Source: Clostridium sp. (GTDB lineage: Bacteria > Bacillota > Clostridia > Clostridiales > Clostridiaceae). From it: a DNA stretch of 5,136 nucleotides. Both the position numbers and the translations under genes were made by a program. The notes beneath the pieces were generated by a model. That model was given only the letters and a program-made list of their open reading frames with translations, searched no databases and was not told the DNA's origin. The DNA lies in contig JAAZGI010000195.1 of NCBI GenBank assembly GCA_012511315.1, positions 1-5,136 of the forward strand, written 5' to 3'. Below, one piece after another: positions 1 through 5,136 of this stretch (within the stretch, counting starts at the first letter, position 1; every line of letters begins with the position of its first letter).

Positions 1-1701
1 AGCTAGAATGGTTGACAGACGGTGAGCAATTACAATGCTAGTTCGCGTGGTAATTAGGGGATCGATGGCTTGTTGTATCAGATTTTCAGAAATCGAGTCC
101 AAAGAAGAAGTGGCTTCATCAAAAATCAGGACGGCTGGATCTTTAAGGAGCGCTCGAGCAATTGAAAGACGTTGCTTTTCTCCGCCAGATAATTTGAGTC
201 CACGGTTGCCCACCATCGTCTCATAGCCCTGAGGCAGTCTTATGATAAAGTCATGAATATTAGCTTTTTTAGCGGCGGTTATAATTTCTTGGTCCGAGGC
301 CGAAGACTTTGCATACATTAAATTCTCACGAATGCTTCCATTAAACAGATAAGTTTCTTGAGTCACCATGGCCACGTTACTACGTAACCAACCAAGCTCT
401 AACTCGCGGACATCAATCCCGTCAAATTTTACGCTGCCATGGTCTACATCATACAGGCGGGGAATCTAATGGCTGATGGTACTTTTACCGGAGCCTGAGG
501 GCCCCACGATGGCAATGCTGTTTCCACTGTTTAAGGAAAAACTTATATCTTTAAGGATTGGACGATTTGTTTCATAGGAAAAGCTGACGTTTTTAAACCT
601 AATTTCACCTTGAGCTCGACTGGGAGCCTTCGCGGAAATTGGGCTAGTAATTTCAACCGATAAATCAAAATACTCAAAAATCCGAGTAAATAATGCTAGG
701 GATCGAATCCAGTCTACTTGAATGTCCATTAGTGAATTAACAGGAGAGTACATGCGTCCTAATAAAGCGACCATAACTGTAATATCACCGACTGATAAAT
801 CAGAACCCGTGCGAATCATTAATACTCCACCTACTAAGTAAATTAACATAGGCCCGATACTTGAAAAGGTACTAAGTGCTACGCGGAACCAACGTCCCGC
901 CATGCGCTCGCGGATATTCAAACCAACCATTTGCCGATTAATATTTTCATATCGGTTAGCTTCTGCCTCTTCCTTGTTAAATAATTTAACGAGAAGTTGA
1001 CCACTAACTGACAAGGTTTCATTTAAAATTCCATTGACTTCATCAGTCCGCGCCTGGACTTCTCGCGTCAACCCCCAACGGGTTTTGCCTACACGTTTAG
1101 TTGGTAAAGTAAATAAAGGCACAATCATAATTCCTAGCGTCGCTAGAATCCAGTTTTTTTGATACATAGCTACCAGAGCCACCGTCAAGGTCATCACGTT
1201 GGATAGGATATTGGTTAGTGTGCCAGTAATAATTTGCTGGACGCCTGAGATATCACTGGTCATTCGAGTGATAATATCCCCTTGATTATTAGTCGTGAAA
1301 AACTGATGTGGCATAGATTGTAAATGACGATACATCCGGTTGCGCATATCAAAAGTGATGTGTTCACCAATCCAGGAATTAAGATAACTTTCAAAAACTC
1401 CAATCAGATTAGCGCTTAAGGTAACCCCAAAGGAAATAGCTAACAGCCAAATCAGTAGTTTTAAATCTTGCCCAATTAAACCTTCGTCAATGATTCGCCC
1501 AGTTAACACTGCTGGTAGAACACCTAATACCGAAGATAGTAAAATGGCTAATCCTACCAAAGCCATTTGTTTCCAGTATGGTTTTAAGAAAGATGCAATT
1601 CGCCAAAGTAGCTCTTTTGTAATTTTAGGTTGATTGGCCTTTTCTTCCTCGGATAAAAAGCCACGACCACCCCGAACCGGACGACTAGACCTTATTTCCA
1701 T
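1..1701 (-). pseudogene. ABC exporter, fused permease and ATPase (MdlB/LmrA type), interrupted by an in-frame amber codon; 3' end beyond window
   Basis: A half-size ABC exporter that would sit in the membrane as a dimer and pump out a lipophilic substrate such as a drug or lipid; the substrate cannot be read from sequence. Residues about 40-330 form the transmembrane domain with several long hydrophobic helices. The ATPase domain follows, with Walker A GPSGSGKST at 400-408. Codon 412 is TAG (466-468). Beyond it the same frame stays open to the window edge (codon 567) and keeps Q-loop Q448, signature LSGGEKQR (504-511), Walker B with catalytic glutamate ([11 protein letters not shown]528/E529) and H-loop H560. 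A polypeptide ending at residue 411 would lack most of the ATPase and should be inactive. The ATG start has GGGAG nine bases upstream, inside the marR-like gene, which it overlaps by 10 bases, suggesting coupled translation. Family assignment is firm; loss of function is inferred. Confidence 0.85.
466..468 (-). other. In-frame TAG nonsense codon in the ABC exporter
   Basis: Read on the minus strand the codons are ACC ATC AGC CAT TAG ATT CCC CGC CTG TAT GAT, giving T-I-S-H-stop-I-P-R-L-Y-D. Related exporters usually have a hydrophobic residue, commonly leucine, at this place in the helix after Walker A. A single T-to-A change from TTG would create the stop. No other stop interrupts the frame between here and the left window edge. 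Confidence 0.9.
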
Positions 1702-2189
1702 AATGGCTGACTCCCATTAGTTTCTGTCCGGTTGTCATTACCAACTAAGGTTTCATTTTCTTCTGGAAAGGCTTCAATGCCATCAGCTAATTTTTCAGCC
1801 AATTGCATTAATTGTTCCGCCTCGGCTTTCGTTAAAATCGTTCCCACGGCTTCATTAAATTGATTACGCTCCGTTCGAACTTTCTCTAAATAAATCTCAC
1901 CAGCTGGTAACAGTTCAACCAAAAAGACCCTTAAATCTTTAGGATCTCGCCGGCGAGCAATAATTTCTTTTTCCTCTAAACTCGTTAGTCGTTCGTTTAA
2001 AGATGACGGACGAATTCCTAATAAGTGAGCTAACTCCCGAGTTGATATCAAATTATTTTTTTGAATCATCAATAACAGGCGGTAAGTCCCCCTACCTAAG
2101 TGTTGACGTCCTGCCGGTCGACGGCGTAATAAACGCATCACTCGATCAAGGGATGCTAACATTGCTTCGTTTGTATTTTTATCGATCAA
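1692..2189 (-). CDS. MarR-family winged-helix transcriptional regulator
   Basis: A 165-residue DNA-binding repressor, most likely a dimer in the cytoplasm that releases DNA when it binds a small ligand. The helix-turn-helix lies at about residues 49-74 (STRELAHLLGIRPSSLNERL), followed by the wing RRRDPKDLRVFLVEL at 79-93, which matches the D-x-R-x-x-x-V-x-L pattern of MarR wings. The dimerising helices flank it. The C-terminal tail after about residue 145 is polar and not conserved-looking. The start is TTG at 2189-2187: AAGGAG sits eight bases upstream, whereas the first in-frame ATG (codon 10) has no such site. It is the first gene of an operon with the ABC exporter, whose start it overlaps by 10 bases, so it probably controls that exporter and itself through the two palindromes upstream. 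Confidence 0.9.
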   Translation of the reverse strand: MIDKNTNEAMLASLDRVMRLLRRRPAGRQHLGRGTYRLLLMIQKNNLISTRELAHLLGIRPSSLNERLTSLEEKEIIARRRDPKDLRVFLVELLPAGEIYLEKVRTERNQFNEAVGTILTKAEAEQLMQLAEKLADGIEAFPEENETLVGNDNRTETNGSQPLWK

Positions 2190-2197
2190 TTAATCTT

Positions 2198-2203
2198 CTC
2201 CTT
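2198..2203 (-). promoter_or_regulatory. Shine-Dalgarno site that fixes the TTG start of the MarR-type gene
   Basis: AAGGAG on the minus strand, eight bases before the TTG codon at 2189-2187. This spacing is near the optimum, and no comparable site precedes the ATG at codon 10, so the TTG start is preferred. Confidence 0.75.
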
Positions 2204-2208
2204 TTTAT

Positions 2209-2222
2209 AACAGGTACCTGTT
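2209..2222. promoter_or_regulatory. Operator 1: palindrome AACAGGTACCTGTT in the leader
   Basis: A perfect 14-base palindrome between the expected transcription start and the ribosome binding site of the MarR-type gene. It shares the 12-base core ACAGGTACCTGT with operator 2. Binding here would block early elongation or help cooperative binding of two dimers. Confidence 0.7.
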
Positions 2223-2235
2223 CGAATGTACTTAT

Positions 2236-2264
2236 ATAATACAACAGGTACCTGTCAATGTCAA
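2236..2264 (-). promoter_or_regulatory. Sigma-A type promoter of the marR-ABC exporter operon
   Basis: On the minus strand TTGACA (2264-2259) and TATTAT (2241-2236) are separated by exactly 17 bases, giving a near-consensus promoter with transcription starting around 2229. A second TTGACA follows the first directly (2258-2253) and could pair with TATAAG (2236-2231) at 16 bases. The spacer contains one full copy of the palindrome ACAGGTACCTGT, so a bound repressor would block RNA polymerase. Confidence 0.75.
2244..2255. promoter_or_regulatory. Operator 2: palindrome ACAGGTACCTGT between -35 and -10
   Basis: A perfect 12-base palindrome identical to the core of the downstream copy at 2210-2221. 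The two centres are 34 bases apart, roughly three helical turns. Its place inside the promoter spacer is typical for a repressor binding site. That the adjacent MarR-type protein binds here is inferred from position and repetition. Confidence 0.7.
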
Positions 2265-2420
2265 GCAAAGTTTTCTCCCTGACCCCACTTGCCTTCATTG
2301 GTTCAATGTTTCTAACGATCTTATGTCCTACATTCTCGTCAAAACGGCAACTGTTTGCCCTTGTAGTTAATCCGCATTTTAAAAAAAGTCCAAATTAGAG
2401 TTTCCGAAGGATCTCTTCGC

Positions 2421-2449
2421 TTGTATGAGATTTCTGAGAATGGTATGAT
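2421..2449 (+). promoter_or_regulatory. Extended -10 promoter of the membrane protein-YbjQ operon
   Basis: TGGTATGAT at 2441-2449 is an extended -10 element (TG-n-TATGAT). TTGTAT lies at 2421-2426 with a 17-base spacer and is a weak -35. Transcription would start near 2456, giving a leader of about 25 bases. This promoter is divergent from the MarR operon, and the operators lie about 170 bases upstream, so shared control is unlikely. Confidence 0.55.
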
Positions 2450-2480
2450 TTGTTTAAACTAGGTAGGGAGGAATAATTCA

Positions 2481-2702
2481 ATGAATTTCAAAAAAATAAT
2501 TGCGCCCATTATTATCACCTTATTGTTGGGCATCTATCTTATTACCTACGCTGTTGGACTAGTTTCAATCATACCTGAAAACTGGATGAAACTAGTCCTA
2601 GGAATAATTCCATTAGCCCTATTTGGCACAAGTATCTATGTTTTGTATGAACGCATTAAAGAAATAAGGAGCGGCGAAGAAGATGATCTTAGTAAATACT
2701 GA
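2481..2702 (+). CDS. Small two-helix membrane protein of unknown function
   Basis: A 73-residue protein not matched to a named family. It has two hydrophobic segments, at about residues 6-30 and 35-56, joined by a short loop (IPENWMK), and a charged C-terminal tail (YERIKEIRSGEEDDLSKY) that probably faces the cytoplasm. The ATG start is well supported by AGGGAGG nine bases upstream and a promoter just before it. Its last 20 bases overlap the start of the YbjQ-family gene, so the two are almost surely translated together and may act together at the membrane. Its role is unknown. Confidence 0.75.
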   Translation: MNFKKIIAPIIITLLLGIYLITYAVGLVSIIPENWMKLVLGIIPLALFGTSIYVLYERIKEIRSGEEDDLSKY

Positions 2703-2994
2703 TTATATAACAGGTAAAGAATTAGAAATGCTCGGCCTTGTAAAAGGCAGTACCATCCAAAGTAAAAATGTCGGACGCGACATTACTCAAGGGTTAAAAT
2801 CTATCATTGGTGGAGAATTACAGTCCTATAATGATATGATGAATGATGCTCGTGCCTTAGCCACCAAACGAATGGTCGACGAGGCCACTACAATGGGTGC
2901 AGATGCTGTGGTTAATATTAAGTACGCTTCTAGCGCAATCATGGCTGGGGCAGCTGAAGTTATTGCCTACGGTACAGCTGTAAAGTTCATTTAA
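2683..2994 (+). CDS. YbjQ/UPF0145 family protein
   Basis: A 103-residue soluble protein, full length for the family. Family hallmarks are visible in order: an N-terminal strand with ITGKELEMLGLVKGST (9-24), KNVGRDITQGLKSIIGGEL (28-46), a helix with ARALATKRMVDEA (56-68), GADAVVNIKY (72-81) and the end motif GAAEVIAYGTAV (89-100). Family members are known as small homo-oligomeric proteins. The family is often labelled heavy-metal-binding by remote similarity, but this copy has no cysteine and no histidine, so that label should not be trusted here. AAGGAG lies 11 bases before the ATG, inside the upstream membrane protein gene, which it overlaps by 20 bases. Biochemical function is unknown. Confidence 0.88.
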   Translation: MILVNTDYITGKELEMLGLVKGSTIQSKNVGRDITQGLKSIIGGELQSYNDMMNDARALATKRMVDEATTMGADAVVNIKYASSAIMAGAAEVIAYGTAVKFI

Positions 2995-3051
2995 TTTAAC
3001 TTGTACTATTAATGAATCCATTTTACAGATTTATTAATAACGTTTTTTGAA

Positions 3052-3106
3052 AGTTGTATTCAAATAGCCCGTTGCAAATTTTGCAACGGGCTATTTGAAT
3101 ACAACT
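3052..3106. terminator. Perfect 55-base palindrome, probable bidirectional terminator
   Basis: Two 27-base arms are exactly complementary around a single central T at 3079; I checked all 27 pairs. The GC-rich inner part (AGCCCGTTGC / GCAACGGGCT) flanked by AAAT and ATTT fits an intrinsic terminator, extended outward by AGTTGTATTC and its complement. It lies 57 bases after the YbjQ stop and 15 bases after the stop of the converging DUF1294 gene, so it can end both transcripts. There is no long T-run outside the stem on either side, which is unusual. Confidence 0.75.
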
Positions 3107-3121
3107 ACAATAAATTAATTA

Positions 3122-3415
3122 TCAAAAACTCCATTCAACAATCCAAAAAATTACCCCTAAAGTCACCAAGGCCGACAGCCCAACGATCACATTAAAGTGA
3201 AAATGTTTTGTTTTGTGACGATAAAACTTCATGGCCAAAAATGATCCGATCCCTCCCAAACAAATTGTAAATAAGAGCAAGCTTCGTTCCCTGACTCGCC
3301 AACTGTTTTTCTTTGATTGTCTTTTATCTTTGGCAAACAAATAAAAACTATTTATATTCATCATAAGAATAAGTAGTAAACTAATGATTTGGACTGGGTC
3401 CCTTTGTTTTAACAT
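3122..3415 (-). CDS. DUF1294 family small membrane protein
   Basis: A 97-residue integral membrane protein, the usual size of the DUF1294 family, whose function is not known. Three hydrophobic segments lie at about 9-28, 45-63 and 74-93. The family signature is visible: N22 and FAKDKRQSKKNSWRVRE (27-43) after helix 1, LGGIGSFLAMKFYRHKTKH (53-71) spanning helix 2 and the following basic loop. The ATG is supported by GAGG six bases upstream. It is transcribed alone and converges on the YbjQ operon, from which it is separated by the long palindrome. I saw no convincing promoter; an imperfect TTGAAG with CAAAAT at 17 bases lies upstream on the minus strand. Confidence 0.88.
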   Translation of the reverse strand: MLKQRDPVQIISLLLILMMNINSFYLFAKDKRQSKKNSWRVRERSLLLFTICLGGIGSFLAMKFYRHKTKHFHFNVIVGLSALVTLGVIFWIVEWSF

Positions 3416-3694
3416 AAAAATCCTCGCTCTAATTTCTGGTAATCATGTTTTTTATGATTTTGATCTATTCTAGATTATGCTTCAAGTTTGCAGATTCTCA
3501 CAGACTAGCTATTCAATCGACTTAAAGTTTACACGAATCTAGCATTAATTTCAGTAGAAACTTATTTCGGTATGAAAGAATATATACTTCTACTAAGAGA
3601 TGCAGACTTAAGAGTTTGCGACTATTATATAAAGTAAGCTGATGTTATTTTTAAGAAGTTACTTAAAGGTTCCATTAAATAAAAAGCTTTAAGT

Positions 3695-3735
3695 ATTCAT
3701 TTTTAAGGATTCACCCTTAAAAAAGTAAGTTGAAT
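3695..3735 (+). repeat. AT-rich imperfect inverted repeat upstream of the esterase gene
   Basis: The inner arms TTTTTAAGG (3700-3708) and CCTTAAAAA (3715-3723) pair perfectly over nine bases around a six-base loop. Outer arms ATTCA (3695-3699) and TGAAT (3731-3735) can extend the stem across a seven-base bulge. A neighbouring stem (3660-3668 with 3687-3695) lies directly upstream. There is no T-run after it, so a terminator is not indicated; a protein site or RNA structure is possible but unproven. Confidence 0.4.
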
Positions 3736-3832
3736 GCCCTTAAAACCACAAATTAATACTCTGAAGCTTTTTCTAAATTGTTGTTTTAATCAATTCAATC
3801 AATTCCCCTGCATTTTCGGCAATCATATAAAT

Positions 3833-3841
3833 TGTTAAAAT
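3833..3841 (+). promoter_or_regulatory. Possible extended -10 element for the esterase gene
   Basis: TGTTAAAAT matches an extended -10 (TG-n-TAAAAT). The hexamer 17 bases upstream (TTTTCG, 3813-3818) is a poor -35. Transcription would begin near 3848, only about 15 bases before the start codon, so the upstream Shine-Dalgarno copy would be mostly excluded from the message. TATAAA at 3826-3831 is an alternative. Confidence 0.3.
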
Positions 3842-3859
3842 AAGGAGTAAAAAGGAGTA
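3842..3859 (+). promoter_or_regulatory. Tandem Shine-Dalgarno sequences before the esterase gene
   Basis: AAGGAGTA occurs twice, at 3842-3849 and 3852-3859, ten bases apart. The second GGAG ends five bases before the ATG at 3863 and is the usable site; the first is 15 bases away, too far for that ATG. Confidence 0.65.
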
Positions 3860-3862
3860 CCT

Positions 3863-4849
3863 ATGAATCAATCAAGGAAACAAATCGCTATTTTAGCATT
3901 AGCTACTGCCTCTGCTGCAGCTGTTATCGCCAAAGGTCTTCAGGCTGCTGATGAAGATCGTAGCATAACCAGCTTACTTATTGAGGATACTCTTCAGTGG
4001 ATTCCACAGACCGATTACAGGAATAAAAAAACCTATCAGAAAGCCTTAATGCAAAGCAAACAGCCTTATAAACTCCCTTCAACCGCTCGGTGCACCTATG
4101 GATTTCATGAGTTTGCAAACCAGCAAGACACCTTTGTTGTTACACCACCGGCAAGTCCGAGTAAGTATACCATCTTTTATCTCCATGGGGGCTCCTACTG
4201 GCAAGATCCGAACCTTTTCTACTTCAAGTTTTTCAGAAAATTAGCCGACCGATTAAACTGTCAAATTGTGGTCCCGGTTTATCCAAAGGCTCCTAGTTAT
4301 GACGCTCAGGATGTCCATAAAATGGTTCTAAACCGTTATATAGATTTAATTCAACATCATAACGTCTCATCTGAATCAATCATTATAATGGGTGATTCGG
4401 CTGGAGGTGGATTAGCTCTGGCCTTACTTCAGGTTTTGCGTGATCAAAACCTCCCCCTACCTAGACAAGGCTTTTTAATCTCACCTTGGCTGGATATTAC
4501 CAACAGCAACATGGGCATGCAGCTAGTTCAACCGCGTGACCCTATTTTGAACATTGAAAAACTGGCTTTTCAAGGTCGTGAGTATGCAGGCAATCTTGAT
4601 TCAAAAGATCCTTTGGTTAGTCCCATCTATGGAAAACTACCCGGATTACCCCCTTTGTCGGTCATCACAGGGACCCGGGATATTCTGTATGCGGATATTC
4701 TTAAATATCAAAATCTCTGCCAAGAACAAGATCTTAAGGTATCTTTCCACATATTTGATAAGCAATTGCATTGTTTTATAGGCTTCCCTATACCTGAAAG
4801 TGATATAGCGTTAGACCTTATTGCCAAAGACATCGAAAATCTAAAGTAA
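3863..4849 (+). CDS. Alpha/beta hydrolase, HSL-like esterase/lipase with N-terminal anchor
   Basis: A 328-residue serine hydrolase that should cleave carboxyl esters, probably of short acyl chains. It carries the hormone-sensitive-lipase (GDXG) family marks: oxyanion-hole motif LHGG at 107-110, nucleophile motif GDSAGG at 177-182 with Ser179, acid candidate Asp273 in GTRDILYAD, and His303 in QLHCFIGFP. Between them SPWLDIT (207-213) and the DP-containing lid region are typical. Residues 8-26 are hydrophobic and alanine-rich after a basic start (NQSRKQ), which fits a membrane anchor or uncleaved signal; no lipobox cysteine is present, so the enzyme may work on the outer face of the membrane. 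The ATG is backed by AAAGGAG five bases upstream. It appears to be a single-gene unit ending at the hairpin near 5021. The natural substrate cannot be told. Confidence 0.9.
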   Translation: MNQSRKQIAILALATASAAAVIAKGLQAADEDRSITSLLIEDTLQWIPQTDYRNKKTYQKALMQSKQPYKLPSTARCTYGFHEFANQQDTFVVTPPASPSKYTIFYLHGGSYWQDPNLFYFKFFRKLADRLNCQIVVPVYPKAPSYDAQDVHKMVLNRYIDLIQHHNVSSESIIIMGDSAGGGLALALLQVLRDQNLPLPRQGFLISPWLDITNSNMGMQLVQPRDPILNIEKLAFQGREYAGNLDSKDPLVSPIYGKLPGLPPLSVITGTRDILYADILKYQNLCQEQDLKVSFHIFDKQLHCFIGFPIPESDIALDLIAKDIENLK

Positions 4850-5020
4850 CTGATTCACCTCAGAAAAGGATTTTCTCCAAATTTTCTTCTCTCATGAAGT
4901 CCTAAGAGCACCTTCTGTCTTGCAGCGTCATAAGCCGGAATCACGTCTCTTATCGGCTTCATTTATACGAAACTAGGCTGACAAATAGTGCACCCGTTAA
5001 AATTGAGTATGATCCCAAAC
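4850..5020. other. Intergenic stretch after the esterase gene, no supported gene
   Basis: No plus-strand frame continues from the esterase. AAGCCG (4932-4937) and CGGCTT (4954-4959) could form a six-base stem with a 16-base loop. On the minus strand a 35-codon frame runs from ATG at 4962 to TGA at 4855-4857; it has no ribosome binding site and a stop directly before its ATG, so I do not call it a gene. Confidence 0.5.
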
Positions 5021-5078
5021 AAGAAGGGAAGGGCTTTCCACTAGTGGCAAACCTTTCCCTTCTTCTTCTTTTTTATTT
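5021..5078 (+). terminator. Strong intrinsic terminator with T-rich tail
   Basis: Arms AAGAAGGGAA (5021-5030) and TTCCCTTCTT (5055-5064) pair over ten bases and continue as GG/CC past one bulged T. The top holds a second stem around the palindrome CCACTAGTGG (5038-5047). The tail CTTCTTTTTTATTT gives the T-rich run expected for plus-strand termination, so it would end the esterase message about 170 bases after its stop. It may also serve a converging gene from the right. Confidence 0.8.
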
Positions 5079-5136
5079 CTGTTTTTTATTGTCCACTATA
5101 GGTGTTAATTTTATCTTCTCTGCCAAGTGGTCCTTG
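5073..5136 (-). CDS. Possible C-terminal end of a converging gene, partial
   Basis: On the minus strand a frame enters from the right edge and ends with TAA at 5075-5073. It encodes 20 residues with a charged, protein-like tail (ending PIVDNKKQK), stopping nine bases before the terminator hairpin. A converging gene here would explain the hairpin between two transcripts. The stretch is too short to assign, a second minus-strand frame is also open for part of it (stop TAA at 5090-5088), and the lysine codons may simply reflect the T-rich terminator tail. Confidence 0.3.
   Translation of the reverse strand, partial: KDHLAEKIKLTPIVDNKKQK

Larger units (their letters stand above)
3416..3862. other. 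AT-rich intergenic region with small inverted and direct repeats, no supported gene
   Basis: This gap separates the divergent DUF1294 and esterase genes and should hold both promoters. It contains AATCAT/ATGATT arms (3441-3446, 3454-3459), a 9-base stem (3660-3668 with 3687-3695), a second stem (3700-3708 with 3715-3723), a direct repeat CCCTTAAAA (3714-3722 and 3737-3745) and a tandem AATCAATTC duplication (3788-3805). The only short reading frame I noticed, 21 codons at 3572-3637, has no ribosome binding site. Confidence 0.6.

Noticed and set aside
35..226. 63-codon plus-strand frame
   Set aside because: It lies opposite the conserved ATPase domain of the ABC exporter (signature and Walker B) and has no ribosome binding site; it is a shadow.
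2003..2239. 78-codon plus-strand frame across the regulator and its operators
   Set aside because: Antisense to the helix-turn-helix coding region and its promoter, with no ribosome binding site.
2405..2419. CGAAG/CTTCG inverted repeat just upstream of the extended -10 promoter
   Set aside because: A five-base stem with a five-base loop is too small to call an operator or terminator.
3031..3040. TTATTAATAA palindrome between the YbjQ gene and the long palindrome
   Set aside because: A ten-base AT-only palindrome is expected often in such DNA.
3572..3637. 21-codon plus-strand frame in the long intergenic gap
   Set aside because: No Shine-Dalgarno sequence, no recognisable features, and short frames are expected by chance.
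3788..3805. Tandem AATCAATTC duplication
   Set aside because: Only two copies of nine AT-rich bases; not enough for a repeat array, and its place upstream of the esterase may be incidental.
4554..4781. 75-codon plus-strand frame inside the esterase
   Set aside because: Overlaps the catalytic part of a well-supported gene in another frame, with unusual composition.

Overview
The window looks like ordinary chromosomal DNA from a low-GC Gram-positive bacterium of the Lactobacillales type, probably a lactobacillus relative. The basis is AT-rich DNA, strong AAGGAG-type ribosome binding sites, a TTG start codon, sigma-A-like promoters (TTGACA, extended -10) and the protein families present. The genus cannot be fixed from the sequence alone.

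Left block (1-2270, minus strand): a MarR-family repressor gene overlaps by 10 bases a downstream gene for an ABC exporter with fused membrane and ATPase domains. The exporter frame runs off the left edge. It carries one in-frame TAG codon just after the Walker A motif, yet the remaining 155 visible codons are intact, with Q-loop, signature, Walker B and H-loop all present. The exporter is therefore probably a recently disrupted gene, unless the codon is a sequencing error or is read through. The repressor has its own promoter with two copies of the palindrome ACAGGTACCTGT, one inside the promoter spacer and one in the leader. This is a textbook layout for autorepression of a drug- or stress-responsive export operon.

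Middle block (2420-3415): a divergent plus-strand operon with an extended -10 promoter encodes a two-helix membrane protein and, overlapping it by 20 bases, a YbjQ/UPF0145 family protein. It converges on a minus-strand DUF1294 membrane protein gene. The two meet at a perfect 55-base palindrome that probably serves as a bidirectional terminator.

Right block (3416-5136): a 447-base AT-rich gap holds small inverted and direct repeats but no supported gene. After it comes a plus-strand esterase/lipase of the hormone-sensitive-lipase-like alpha/beta hydrolase family with an N-terminal hydrophobic anchor, preceded by two tandem Shine-Dalgarno sequences. A further gap of about 170 bases leads to a strong hairpin terminator with a long T-rich tail. 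The last 64 bases may hold the 3' end of a converging minus-strand gene, but that reading is weak.

I found no CRISPR array, tRNA, rRNA, complete insertion sequence or recognisable defence system. The most informative signals are the nonsense codon in the exporter, the paired operators and the long perfect palindrome. I do not see evidence for an undescribed multi-gene system.
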